DNA of 38,316 bases, taken from positions 1 through 38,316 of the forward strand of contig JAEDIW010000025.1 in assembly GCA_016296655.1 (NCBI GenBank), read 5' to 3'. The notes under the pieces were generated by a model. It was given only the letters and a program-made list of their open reading frames with translations, ran no database searches and was not told the DNA's origin. The stretch is from Treponema sp. (lineage in GTDB: Bacteria; Spirochaetota; Spirochaetia; Treponematales; Treponemataceae). Made by a program: the position numbers and the translations under genes. Below, in pieces: positions 1-7,352 of the stretch (its first letter is position 1; each line of letters opens with the position of its first letter).

Positions 1-3000
1 AGTTTGTGGATTTTTTTTGCAGCGTTTCGTTGAGGGTAAGCATTTTGTCGGCGAGAGTGATGAATGGTTGCTGGGCTTCTAGAGAAATTTCTGGGATTGG
101 AATTGTTTCAAGTTGATTGATTTTGATATGCAATCCTTCAGGATAAGTTTTTTTGAACCATGAATTAATTAATTTAGAATTTAGTATGCCTAATAAAAAT
201 TTTATATCAAATGATTTATTAATATCAAAAATGATATTTACAGTGTCATTGCAGAGATATTTAGATTCATCAATTGTAGCAATTATTTCTTGAGCAATAT
301 CTTGAATTACAATTTTTATATCCACTGTAAAATTTTCAAATACACGGGGTCTTCCACCTGGCTTTTGTGTAATCAAATCAGGTCTATACCATAAGTATTC
401 ATTGTTTGTTGGTTTTCCCCATCTTTGAATATTTCTTCCCCGTAAAAATAAATAGCAATCATCATCTTTTTTTTCATTAAAAATAAATCTTTTATCATCA
501 CTTGTTTTAATTCCCAAAGAAAATGAAACTATATCTTTTAATGGTATTGTTTTTATTTTATTGAGAACAATTGTTTTTTCAAAAGAAAAGTTATATTTGT
601 CATTTTCGAGAATTTGCTTATACGGTAAAACAAAGCCTTTTGATGAAAATCTAGCATTTTCACACTTTTCAATGTTTATGACATTATTTTCTGTTGGTTT
701 ATTGTTTGTATAAAAACAAATACAAGTTTTTACAGTAGCATCTTTAAACACTTTTTCGGGTAATTCAGTAAGTCCAGTTACTGTGACATCCTTGGCTAAA
801 AACTCTCTAAATGCAGTAAAACTGTCGGTTCCCATCCAGCTATTTGAGAATATAAATCCAAATAAACCATTCTTTTTCAATAAAAGATGTGCTTTTTCAG
901 TAAAAATGGAATACAAATCACTTTTATTTTTTACAGTTTTATAATGTTCCTGATAAAATTTTCGTTCCTTTTCATTCAAAATATTTACCATATTCACATA
1001 CGGCGGATTTCCGATTATTACATCAAATCCGTGCTTATTTTCTCCTTTCTCAAGGGACTTAAGTCCCTTGTCGCGGCTGTTGCCGCCATCAGTTTGTCCC
1101 TTGCCGCGTCTGTTGCCGCCATCATCATCTGTAAATTCTTTTAAGCCGTGTTTTTTTCTATTATTCAAAATGTAATGAATTGTGTTTTCTAAATATTCAT
1201 CATTATAAACAACTTTCTCAAAATACTTCTGTTGCCATAACTGTCTATCAGTCGGATTAAATTTTCTATTACGCTCAAGAGATGTTATACCTTTTATTTT
1301 CTGCATAATTTTAGGTAATTCTTCTTTTTTACAAGCAACAAGAAAATGCAAATGGTCTTTACAAAAATTATATGCAAGAACTTTATATTTATTCTCCGCA
1401 ATAATTTTTGCTATCGTCTGCATAACAAAAATTTCTTCATCAAAATCAAGATTTACAGGTTTTTCTATTGCACCATCATTAAAAAATAAAACTTTTCCAC
1501 TATACCGAGAATTACGCGTAGCAGTAGTTACATGGTAAATAACATCGCCTTTTTCTATATCGTTTACAGTAGAAAGCGTAGATTGCACAAGGGACTTAAG
1601 TCCCTTGTCGCGGCTGTTGCCGCCGAACACTTCCGGGAATTCTTCTTCCCACTTAAAGGCTTTTTCGCCTGCAACGGTTGGGTCATCAATCAAAGAGTTT
1701 CCGCATTTTATTTTTCCGTTCAGGGTTGTAAGCTTGCGGTTCTTTTTTGCGGTGTGAAGCCACAAGCTCAGTTTTGCAATTTCCACACTTTCTTCATTTA
1801 TGTCTACGCCGTAAAGGTTGTTTTCCAGAATCGTGTTTTCTATTTCTGTAAAGTTCAATTCTCCGGCATGAATGTTTGACCAGTAATAATCAATGAGAGT
1901 GTGCTCAATTTTAAGCTGCTGTAATGCTGCATTCAAAAAGGCTCCAGAACCACAGGCTGGGTCAAGAATCTTTAAATCTAAAAGCCACTTTCTATAATTT
2001 TCCAATCGCTCATCAAGTTCAGCAGTAATTTTCTGTTTGGTAGAAACAGTCTTTTTATCATCACTTGTTTTTATGCTTTTTTCTGGAGAAAATTCTTCAT
2101 CATTAATTTTAAGTTCTTCTCTCTTTTCTTCGCAAAGCTTTCCAATGGTGTTTTCCACAATGTATTTTGTAATGTATTCGGGAGTGTAAAAAACTCCGTC
2201 CTTTTTGCGTTTTCCAACATTGTTGTTTTCAACTTTTGCACCAGTTTTTTCATCTTCTATTTCTTTCTGCACTTCTTCAATTTCTGTAAGGGAATTTTCA
2301 AAAATGCGTCCCAGAATATCAACGGAAATCTGGCTTTCAAAATCATAGTCGGCAAGGCGTTTTGAATGATTATATAAAACATCGTCACCAACTTTTATAT
2401 TGTCCAGAACTTCATCTGTCTTAAACAATCCGCCGTTGTAGGCAAAGACATTTTTTGAACTGTCGCTTTCATTTTTGTAGCCTTTATCAATTCTGTCAAA
2501 ATAAGTTTTAAAAACATTGTACAAAGGCTGACCGTATCCCATTTCCCTAAGCTTTTGATAATCAGAAATAATTCCGGCCACACTATTTGCAGGCAAAAGA
2601 TTCCGGTCCTCGCAAAACAAAATGAAAAGAATTCTGTCCAGAAGTTTCTGTGTTTTTTTGAAAAGTAAAAGTTTGTTGATTTTGCCATCGTCACCAGATG
2701 CTGAAACAAGTTCAGCATGACGGTTTTCAGAATCTGCATGACACTCTTCGGATTGTAAATTATTCTCGCACAAATCTTCAAATAAAAGACGCTTAAAGGT
2801 TGAATAGTCGGCGTAAAAATTGTCGGTAATCTGTTTTTCTTCGCTCAAAGTTTCGTGCTTGAGTTTAAGGGGAATGTCGTTTTTCAGCTGATTCAATTCC
2901 AAAAGAAGGTACAAAATGCAAAAATCTTCAAAAGTCAGCGTAAAAAGATTGAATTCTATAAACTCGATTTGCGTTTCCACATAAAGCCTTAAGCGTTCAA

Positions 3001-3421
3001 AATTGCAGACGATAGCATAATTGCAGTTTTCGTGGTGGGATTTGTAGTCAAATGCCTGTCGGGCTACGGTGTCTAAGTCGGTAGTGTCTGTTCCTTTTAG
3101 CTCGATTACAGCACGCACCCGGCTTTCGTTGTTTTCTTCGCAGATTGCACCGTCGGACTTTCGGGCATTGTTCTTGTTTTTTGTTTCGTTTTTAAGTTCT
3201 GTCAGAATGTTGTAATCTGGCTCAGGCTTAATCGTGTAGTTTAAAACAGAGCAGAATACATCGCGGATAAAGCCTTCCTGATACTGTTCTTCCTTTACCG
3301 CCCGGATATTTGCAATTTTAGATTCGTTTTTGTAGTTTGCGCAGAAAAGTTCATATTTTTCGTGCAGAAGGTTTGTATCGAGTTTTGAAAGATATTTTTC
3401 GATTATTGATTTTTGAAACAT
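1..3421 (-). CDS. Type IIG restriction endonuclease-methyltransferase with in-frame REP-transposase domain (3' end cut by window)
   Basis: A single open frame runs from ATG at 3421 (GGAG six bases upstream) to the window edge; I read all 1,140 codons and found no stop. Domains in order: N-terminal PD-(D/E)XK-like nuclease (D90, E107-x-K109); a helical part; motif X (GVFYTP, 409-414); SAM-binding motif I (DPACGSGAF, 487-495); catalytic motif IV (NPPY, 805-808) of an N6-adenine methyltransferase; then a TaqI-like C-terminal recognition domain (about 930 onward). Family members cut and methylate DNA with one polypeptide. Motifs I and IV are about 318 residues apart, far more than usual, because residues about 600-795 are an insertion carrying a Y1/HUH transposase domain (about 626-760). 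Sequence on both sides joins naturally (FPEVF ... HGFDVIIGNPPY). No separate methylase or specificity gene is visible. The family call is strong; activity of the interrupted protein is unknown. Confidence 0.9.
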   Translation of the reverse strand, partial: MFQKSIIEKYLSKLDTNLLHEKYELFCANYKNESKIANIRAVKEEQYQEGFIRDVFCSVLNYTIKPEPDYNILTELKNETKNKNNARKSDGAICEENNESRVRAVIELKGTDTTDLDTVARQAFDYKSHHENCNYAIVCNFERLRLYVETQIEFIEFNLFTLTFEDFCILYLLLELNQLKNDIPLKLKHETLSEEKQITDNFYADYSTFKRLLFEDLCENNLQSEECHADSENRHAELVSASGDDGKINKLLLFKKTQKLLDRILFILFCEDRNLLPANSVAGIISDYQKLREMGYGQPLYNVFKTYFDRIDKGYKNESDSSKNVFAYNGGLFKTDEVLDNIKVGDDVLYNHSKRLADYDFESQISVDILGRIFENSLTEIEEVQKEIEDEKTGAKVENNNVGKRKKDGVFYTPEYITKYIVENTIGKLCEEKREELKINDEEFSPEKSIKTSDDKKTVSTKQKITAELDERLENYRKWLLDLKILDPACGSGAFLNAALQQLKIEHTLIDYYWSNIHAGELNFTEIENTILENNLYGVDINEESVEIAKLSLWLHTAKKNRKLTTLNGKIKCGNSLIDDPTVAGEKAFKWEEEFPEVFGGNSRDKGLKSLVQSTLSTVNDIEKGDVIYHVTTATRNSRYSGKVLFFNDGAIEKPVNLDFDEEIFVMQTIAKIIAENKYKVLAYNFCKDHLHFLVACKKEELPKIMQKIKGITSLERNRKFNPTDRQLWQQKYFEKVVYNDEYLENTIHYILNNRKKHGLKEFTDDDGGNRRGKGQTDGGNSRDKGLKSLEKGENKHGFDVIIGNPPYVNMVNILNEKERKFYQEHYKTVKNKSDLYSIFTEKAHLLLKKNGLFGFIFSNSWMGTDSFTAFREFLAKDVTVTGLTELPEKVFKDATVKTCICFYTNNKPTENNVINIEKCENARFSSKGFVLPYKQILENDKYNFSFEKTIVLNKIKTIPLKDIVSFSLGIKTSDDKRFIFNEKKDDDCYLFLRGRNIQRWGKPTNNEYLWYRPDLITQKPGGRPRVFENFTVDIKIVIQDIAQEIIATIDESKYLCNDTVNIIFDINKSFDIKFLLGILNSKLINSWFKKTYPEGLHIKINQLETIPIPEISLEAQQPFITLADKMLTLNETLQKKSTN
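1051..1087 (-). repeat. REP-like 37-bp repeat, copy 2 (end side of the element)
   Basis: This is a perfect 37-bp direct copy of 1588-1624, with the same 20-bp palindrome and GCGGC/GCCGC hairpin. It encodes the same peptide at host residues 779-790, exactly 179 residues after the first copy. Downstream the methyltransferase resumes with GFDVIIGNPPY. Confidence 0.85.
1096..1120 (-). repeat. Degenerate partial third copy of the REP-like repeat
   Basis: Twenty-three of 25 bases match the hairpin-bearing end of the 37-bp repeat. It lies nine bases from copy 2 and is translated in frame as GGNRRGKG. Tandem clustering of a full and a partial copy is typical of REP clusters. Confidence 0.65.
1588..1624 (-). 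repeat. REP-like 37-bp repeat, copy 1 (start side of the element)
   Basis: It contains a perfect 20-bp palindrome, CAAGGGACTTAAGTCCCTTG (1588-1607), followed by a GC hairpin GCGGC-TGTT-GCCGC (1610-1623). It is identical over 37 bp to the copy at 1051-1087 and is translated as GGNSRDKGLKSL (host residues 600-611). The GC-rich hairpin stands out in AT-rich DNA, as REP hairpins paired with RAYT genes often do. Confidence 0.85.
2696..2722 (-). repeat. Short palindromic dispersed repeat inside the type IIG gene
   Basis: It has perfect 8-bp arms ATGCTGAA/TTCAGCAT around a 5-bp spacer. On the minus strand it is translated in frame as RHAELVSAS (host residues 234-242). A diverged copy (20/24 on the opposite strand) lies at 11868-11891. 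From memory, closely similar sequences recur in Treponema and some Bacteroidetes genomes; I cannot verify that here. It is a second, independent in-frame palindrome in this gene. Confidence 0.6.
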
Positions 3422-3569
3422 TGTAGTCTCCGCTTGGATTTGCAATTTTAACATTTTTTCTACAGCATATCTATCTTAATATGCTTTTGCTTAGCAAAAA
3501 TTTTAATCCCTGTTGCAAAATCAACTCTTGTGATAAAATTAAAATGCAGTTGAATGCAAGGATTTTTTT

Positions 3570-4319
3570 ATGGAAAATTTTTCAGAACAAATCAAAAAAC
3601 TTCAAGAATTTATAGACAAAAGCAATAACATTGTTTTTTTCGGTGGGGCAGGAGTTTCCACAGAAAGTGGCATCCCTGATTTCAGAAGTCAAGATGGACT
3701 TTACAATCAAGAATGGAAATATCCGCCTGAAATAATCATAAGCCATAGTTTTTATGAACAAAATCCTACAGAGTTTTATCGTTTTTATCGTAAAAAACTT
3801 CTTCTGCCAAATATCCAGCCCAATGCAGCACATATAAAACTTGCAGAACTTGAAGAAAAAGGCAAACTAAAAGCCGTAATAACGCAGAACATTGACGGTC
3901 TTCACCAAAAAGCCGGTAGTAAAACTGTATATGAACTTCATGGCAGCACTTTAAGAAATTATTGTACGCACTGCAAAAAATTTTATGATGAATCTTTCAT
4001 CGCTAAAAGCGAAAATTCTCCTGACAAACTTCCTCACTGTACAGAATGTAATGCATTAATCAAGCCAGATGTTGTGTTGTATGAAGAAAGTCTTAATCAA
4101 ACCATTATCGACAATTCTATAAAGGCAATTTCAAATGCTGACATGCTTATAATTGGCGGAACATCACTGGTTGTATATCCTGCAGCAGGTCTCATAAATT
4201 ACTTTCAGGGAAAATACCTGGTTTTAATAAACAAAAGCACCACATCAAGTGATTCTTCTGCATCTTTGGTAATTCATGACTCTATAGGCAAAGTTTTAAG
4301 CCAAATCAAAGTTTCCTGA
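3570..4319 (+). CDS. NAD-dependent protein deacylase, Sir2 family
   Basis: The 249-residue protein carries all sirtuin hallmarks: NAD-binding GAGVSTESGIPDFR (26-39), TQNIDGLHQKAG (105-116), catalytic H124 in ELHG, and four zinc cysteines (C132, C135, C157, C160). Sirtuins remove acyl groups from lysine using NAD+, giving nicotinamide and O-acyl-ADP-ribose, in the cytoplasm. The CobB-type Y-x-x-R desuccinylase signature is not evident, so a plain deacetylase of the bacterial U-like group is more likely than a CobB-type desuccinylase. The gene stands alone: it diverges from the type IIG gene and converges on parB. A 6-bp stem (4316-4331) overlaps its stop codon but has no following T-run. Confidence 0.93.
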   Translation: MENFSEQIKKLQEFIDKSNNIVFFGGAGVSTESGIPDFRSQDGLYNQEWKYPPEIIISHSFYEQNPTEFYRFYRKKLLLPNIQPNAAHIKLAELEEKGKLKAVITQNIDGLHQKAGSKTVYELHGSTLRNYCTHCKKFYDESFIAKSENSPDKLPHCTECNALIKPDVVLYEESLNQTIIDNSIKAISNADMLIIGGTSLVVYPAAGLINYFQGKYLVLINKSTTSSDSSASLVIHDSIGKVLSQIKVS

Positions 4320-4375
4320 CAAAACTGTCAGAAAAGAAGCTTTTATTGTCCTAAACTTTCATTGTGCTAAAATTC

Positions 4376-5335
4376 TTAGGCCTTTGTAAAAATCGAATAC
4401 AGTCTCTCCAAATCTTCACCACTAAAATATTCTATTTGAAGAGATCCTCTGTTTAAATTTCCTTTTAAAACAACTTTTGTTCCCAAAACTTCAACAAATT
4501 TCTGCTCCATAGCCAGAAGATTCGGATCTCTATCGTCATTTTTTAAAACTGGACTTTTCTTTGAGGGATTTTTTTCCTTATTGTTCAGTTCACCTGCAAG
4601 CTGTTCTGCTTCCCTTACAGACAGGCCGTTTCCTACAATTCTTCCAAACAGAATTCTTTGTTCTGCAGAATCAACTACAGACAAAATTGCCCTTGCATGA
4701 CCAGAAGTAATCTGTCCAGACATCAATGCACTTTGCATATCTTCAGGTAACTTCAAAAGCCTCAAGGCATTTGCCACAGTAGAACGTTTTTTTCCAACCC
4801 TCTTTGCAACTTCATCCTGACTGAGCTCACCTATTTCCATAAGTTTATAATAGGCAGTTGCTTCATCTATCGGATTCAAATTTTCCCGCTGAATATTTTC
4901 AATCAATGCAACTTCAAGTTTCTTTACATCATTGAATTTTCCAAGCTGGACAGGTATCTTTTCCAATCCTGCCATTTTTGCAGCGCGGGTTCTTCTTTCT
5001 CCGGCAATTATATAAAAAGTTCCATCACCAGCATCTTCAATTAAAGGAGGCTGCAGAATTCCATTTTCTTTTATTGAATCTGAAAGTTCCTGCAATTCAT
5101 CCTGCGCAAATTCATGCCTCGGCTGTTCAGGATTAGGCTTCAGTAATGCAGGATTTACCCATAAAGTTCCATTTTCATCGACAGTAATTCCAGATGGAAC
5201 ATTCAAAGGCTTTGCTACACTATTAGCAGTATCATCAAAATTCCCGTTTTTAGAAGAAATTTCTTTTCCATATTCTTCTTCAGAAAAAGGCATCAAAGCA
5301 TCAAGACCTCTGCCTAATGCAGGTTTCTTAGCCAC
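4376..5335 (-). CDS. parB: Chromosome-partitioning protein ParB (Spo0J/Noc family)
   Basis: The 319-residue protein has the ParB core: a CTP-binding segment with the GERRTRA arginine patch, then a helix-turn-helix (LSQDEVAKRVGKKRSTVANALRLLK) that reads parS, and a C-terminal dimerisation region after a charged linker. Family members load on parS as CTP-dependent clamps and spread to form the origin partition complex. The start is GTG at 5335, overlapping the end of parA by eight bases, consistent with translational coupling. Two perfect parS sites lie at 23859 and 23985. The N-terminus (MAKKPALGRGLDALMP) is the classic ParA-stimulating peptide of chromosomal ParB, so this is a chromosomal rather than plasmid system. 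Confidence 0.96.
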   Translation of the reverse strand: MAKKPALGRGLDALMPFSEEEYGKEISSKNGNFDDTANSVAKPLNVPSGITVDENGTLWVNPALLKPNPEQPRHEFAQDELQELSDSIKENGILQPPLIEDAGDGTFYIIAGERRTRAAKMAGLEKIPVQLGKFNDVKKLEVALIENIQRENLNPIDEATAYYKLMEIGELSQDEVAKRVGKKRSTVANALRLLKLPEDMQSALMSGQITSGHARAILSVVDSAEQRILFGRIVGNGLSVREAEQLAGELNNKEKNPSKKSPVLKNDDRDPNLLAMEQKFVEVLGTKVVLKGNLNRGSLQIEYFSGEDLERLYSIFTKA

Positions 5336-6083
5336 GGCGGATTACCTCTCTTGCAAGTATTTCATAGCTTTTTGCACCAGCACAGTTTGCATCATATTCA
5401 CAAATCGGCATACTATGCGACTGAGCTTCTGACAAACGGATATTTCTCGGAATAATAGTATTAAAAACAATGTCTTTAAAATACGATTTTACCTGCATAA
5501 CAACATCCTGAGCCAGGCGCGTTCTTGAATCATACATTGTAAAAAATATTCCACCTATCACTAAATCAGGATTGATACTTTTCTGTACTTTTTTTACCGT
5601 CTGCAACAAAAGAGAAATACCTTCCAGAGCAAAATATTCACACTGCATAGGAACAAGAACCTTATCTGCTGCAACAAGTCCATTTAATGTCAAAACACCC
5701 AATGACGGCGGACAATCTATAAAGATAAAGTCATAATTATCTTTTATTGGAGCAAGCGCATTTTTCAAAAAATATTCCCTATTTTCCAAATCAACAAGCT
5801 CAATTGCTGCTCCAGAAAGATCAATCGATGCACTTATCGCATCTAGATTTTTTACAGATGTATGATGAATAACTTGTTCGGGTTTTGCAACTCCTGAAAT
5901 CAATTCATAAATTGTTGGCTTTCCTCTTGAAACACCAACTCCACTGGACATGTTTCCCTGTGAATCAAAATCAACAAGCAAAACTTTTTTTCCGGCAAGC
6001 GCAATATAAGCACCAATATTTATAGCCGATGTTGTTTTTCCAACTCCACCTTTTTGATTTACAAAAACAAAACACTTTCCCAT
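5328..6083 (-). CDS. parA: Chromosome-partitioning ATPase ParA (Soj)
   Basis: The 251-residue deviant Walker-A ATPase has KGGVGKTT near residue 11 with the signature lysine, the LLVDFDSQGN switch (A'), and FIDCPPSLG (Walker B). ParA-ATP dimers coat nucleoid DNA; ParB stimulates hydrolysis, pulling ParB-parS complexes and so the origins apart. It lacks the N-terminal extension of plasmid ParA proteins, fitting a chromosomal Soj. It is first in a two-gene parA-parB unit with an 8-bp overlap. Its upstream region is shared with the divergent methyltransferase gene and contains TATACT-like sequence (6113-6118), but I see no confident -35 element. Confidence 0.96.
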   Translation of the reverse strand: MGKCFVFVNQKGGVGKTTSAINIGAYIALAGKKVLLVDFDSQGNMSSGVGVSRGKPTIYELISGVAKPEQVIHHTSVKNLDAISASIDLSGAAIELVDLENREYFLKNALAPIKDNYDFIFIDCPPSLGVLTLNGLVAADKVLVPMQCEYFALEGISLLLQTVKKVQKSINPDLVIGGIFFTMYDSRTRLAQDVVMQVKSYFKDIVFNTIIPRNIRLSEAQSHSMPICEYDANCAGAKSYEILAREVIRRG

Positions 6084-6140
6084 GTTTTAAATATATCATT
6101 TTTAAAAATTTTAGTATACAGTATCAGACTGAGGCAAATC

Positions 6141-7352
6141 ATGATTTTATCTATAACATTTTCAAAACCAACACCAATTTGTTTCCAGAAATTTGGAAAG
6201 CCACTAACAAAAATCAAAATAAAGCCTGTAAGCAAAGGTTCTGATATTTCCTATTTTGCAGAAATGTTTACAGAAAAACAAGTTTTCCACAAAAATATAG
6301 ACGCATCTGAAATTGAAAATTTCATTCAGGATAATGCAGGAAAAACTTTTTTTAACTGTCACTACAAAACAGAAACAGAAGAAACTACTATTTTATCAAA
6401 CAAGAAAGGGCATATCTCAAAAATTACAAAAAAAATATCTCAAAATTTAGGCAACAAAACTTTTCCCCTGCAAAATTTAGTAAACCCTGTTAGAAATAAA
6501 ACCAAAAATTATATTTTGCAGGAAGGAATTCCTGTGCCTTTTCTGATATTATTGGGAATTATGACTCCTGCAGGAAAAGTAATTTCCTCAAAATATGACA
6601 AATTCCGTCAGATAAACCGTTTTCTTGAATTCATAGACGATATAATTGACCAGATAATTCAAGACATAAAAAATGAAAATTCAGAAAAAACTCTCAGACC
6701 CATTCATATTACAGACTTTGGTTGCGGAAAATCCTACCTTACTTTTGCAGTTTACCACTACCTCACAGAAATAAAAAAAATTCAAACTGTAATTACAGGT
6801 CTTGATTTAAAAGATGACGTTATAAAATACTGCAATTCACTGGCGCAAAAAATGAATTTCTCAAACTTAACCTTTAAAACAGGAAATATTTCAGATTATG
6901 AATATGAACAGAATCCTGACATCATAATTACACTACACGCATGTGATACCGCTACAGATTTTGCCATTCACTATGCAGTTTCGCATAATGCAAAAGCGAT
7001 TTTAAGTGTTCCATGTTGCCAGCATGAAGTTAACGCTCAATTAGATTCCTGCAAAAATTCTCTGCTGCAGGAAAAAAATGTTTTTTCTTCCATTCTGAAG
7101 TATGGAATATTAAAAGAACGTTTTTCTTCGCTTGTTACAGATGCTATCAGAGCTGATTTTTTGGAAAAAGAAAACTACAAAGTCCAAATACTAGAATTCA
7201 TTGATATTGAACATACTCCTAAAAATCTTTTAATAAGAGCTGTAAAAAAATCAAATACAGAATCCTGCTCTAAAAATCAGGCAAAAGAACGGATTGAATT
7301 ACTGAAAAATGCTTTGAAAATAAATCCAAGTATTTTGCTACAAAACAAATGA
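6141..7352 (+). CDS. SAM-dependent methyltransferase, METTL25/RRNAD1-like
   Basis: I place the start at ATG 6141, preceded by GAGG; the open frame extends upstream to 6054 but would overlap parA. The roughly 403-residue protein has an unrecognised N-terminal half and a class I methyltransferase C-terminal half: ITDFGCGKSYLTFAVYHYL (SAM-binding loop), GLDLKDDVI (ribose-binding acid), ITLHACDTATDFAI and a cysteine-rich SVPCCQHE segment. This combination matches the methyltransferase domain shared with eukaryotic METTL25/RRNAD1-type proteins. The substrate is unknown; RNA or protein is plausible by family. It ends in a 15-bp convergent overlap with the Cof phosphatase gene. Confidence 0.8.
   Translation: MILSITFSKPTPICFQKFGKPLTKIKIKPVSKGSDISYFAEMFTEKQVFHKNIDASEIENFIQDNAGKTFFNCHYKTETEETTILSNKKGHISKITKKISQNLGNKTFPLQNLVNPVRNKTKNYILQEGIPVPFLILLGIMTPAGKVISSKYDKFRQINRFLEFIDDIIDQIIQDIKNENSEKTLRPIHITDFGCGKSYLTFAVYHYLTEIKKIQTVITGLDLKDDVIKYCNSLAQKMNFSNLTFKTGNISDYEYEQNPDIIITLHACDTATDFAIHYAVSHNAKAILSVPCCQHEVNAQLDSCKNSLLQEKNVFSSILKYGILKERFSSLVTDAIRADFLEKENYKVQILEFIDIEHTPKNLLIRAVKKSNTESCSKNQAKERIELLKNALKINPSILLQNK

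Larger units (their letters stand above)
1051..1624 (-). mobile_element. In-frame REP-associated Y1 transposase (RAYT-like) element with flanking direct repeats
   Basis: The insertion sits inside the type IIG gene in the same orientation and frame. Host residues about 626-760 (1142-1546) resemble IS200-like/TnpA-REP proteins: start YHVTT, the HUH pair H690-x-H692 within CKDHLHFLV, a KIKGITS segment, WQQKYFEK, and a candidate catalytic tyrosine Y743 (alternative Y750) before YILNN..KHGL. Identical 37-bp direct repeats lie at 1051-1087 and 1588-1624, with a degraded third copy at 1096-1120. The repeat period is 537 bp, exactly 179 codons, and no stop occurs in the reading frame. I see no convincing start of its own (GTG at V612 lacks a Shine-Dalgarno sequence), so it seems to be made only as part of the fusion. 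Family assignment is by motif; whether it can move is unknown. Confidence 0.82.

Noticed and set aside
1051..1120. CRISPR-like array from the repeated 37-bp units
   Set aside because: Only two full copies and one partial copy exist, spacers are unequal (537 bp versus 9 bp), and no cas genes are present.
887..1879. Two plus-strand open frames (887-1144 and 1532-1879) containing the repeat as KGLKSLVAAVAA
   Set aside because: They are antisense to the well-supported methyltransferase frame, have no ribosome binding site, and show hydrophobic low-complexity translation typical of shadows.
1..3421. The type IIG region as a set of broken gene fragments or frameshifted pseudogene
   Set aside because: Codon-by-codon reading shows one uninterrupted minus-strand frame; it only looks fragmentary because it runs off the window edge.
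4316..4331. Terminator after the sirtuin gene
   Set aside because: The CTGACA/TGTCAG stem has no T-run on either strand and overlaps the stop codon.
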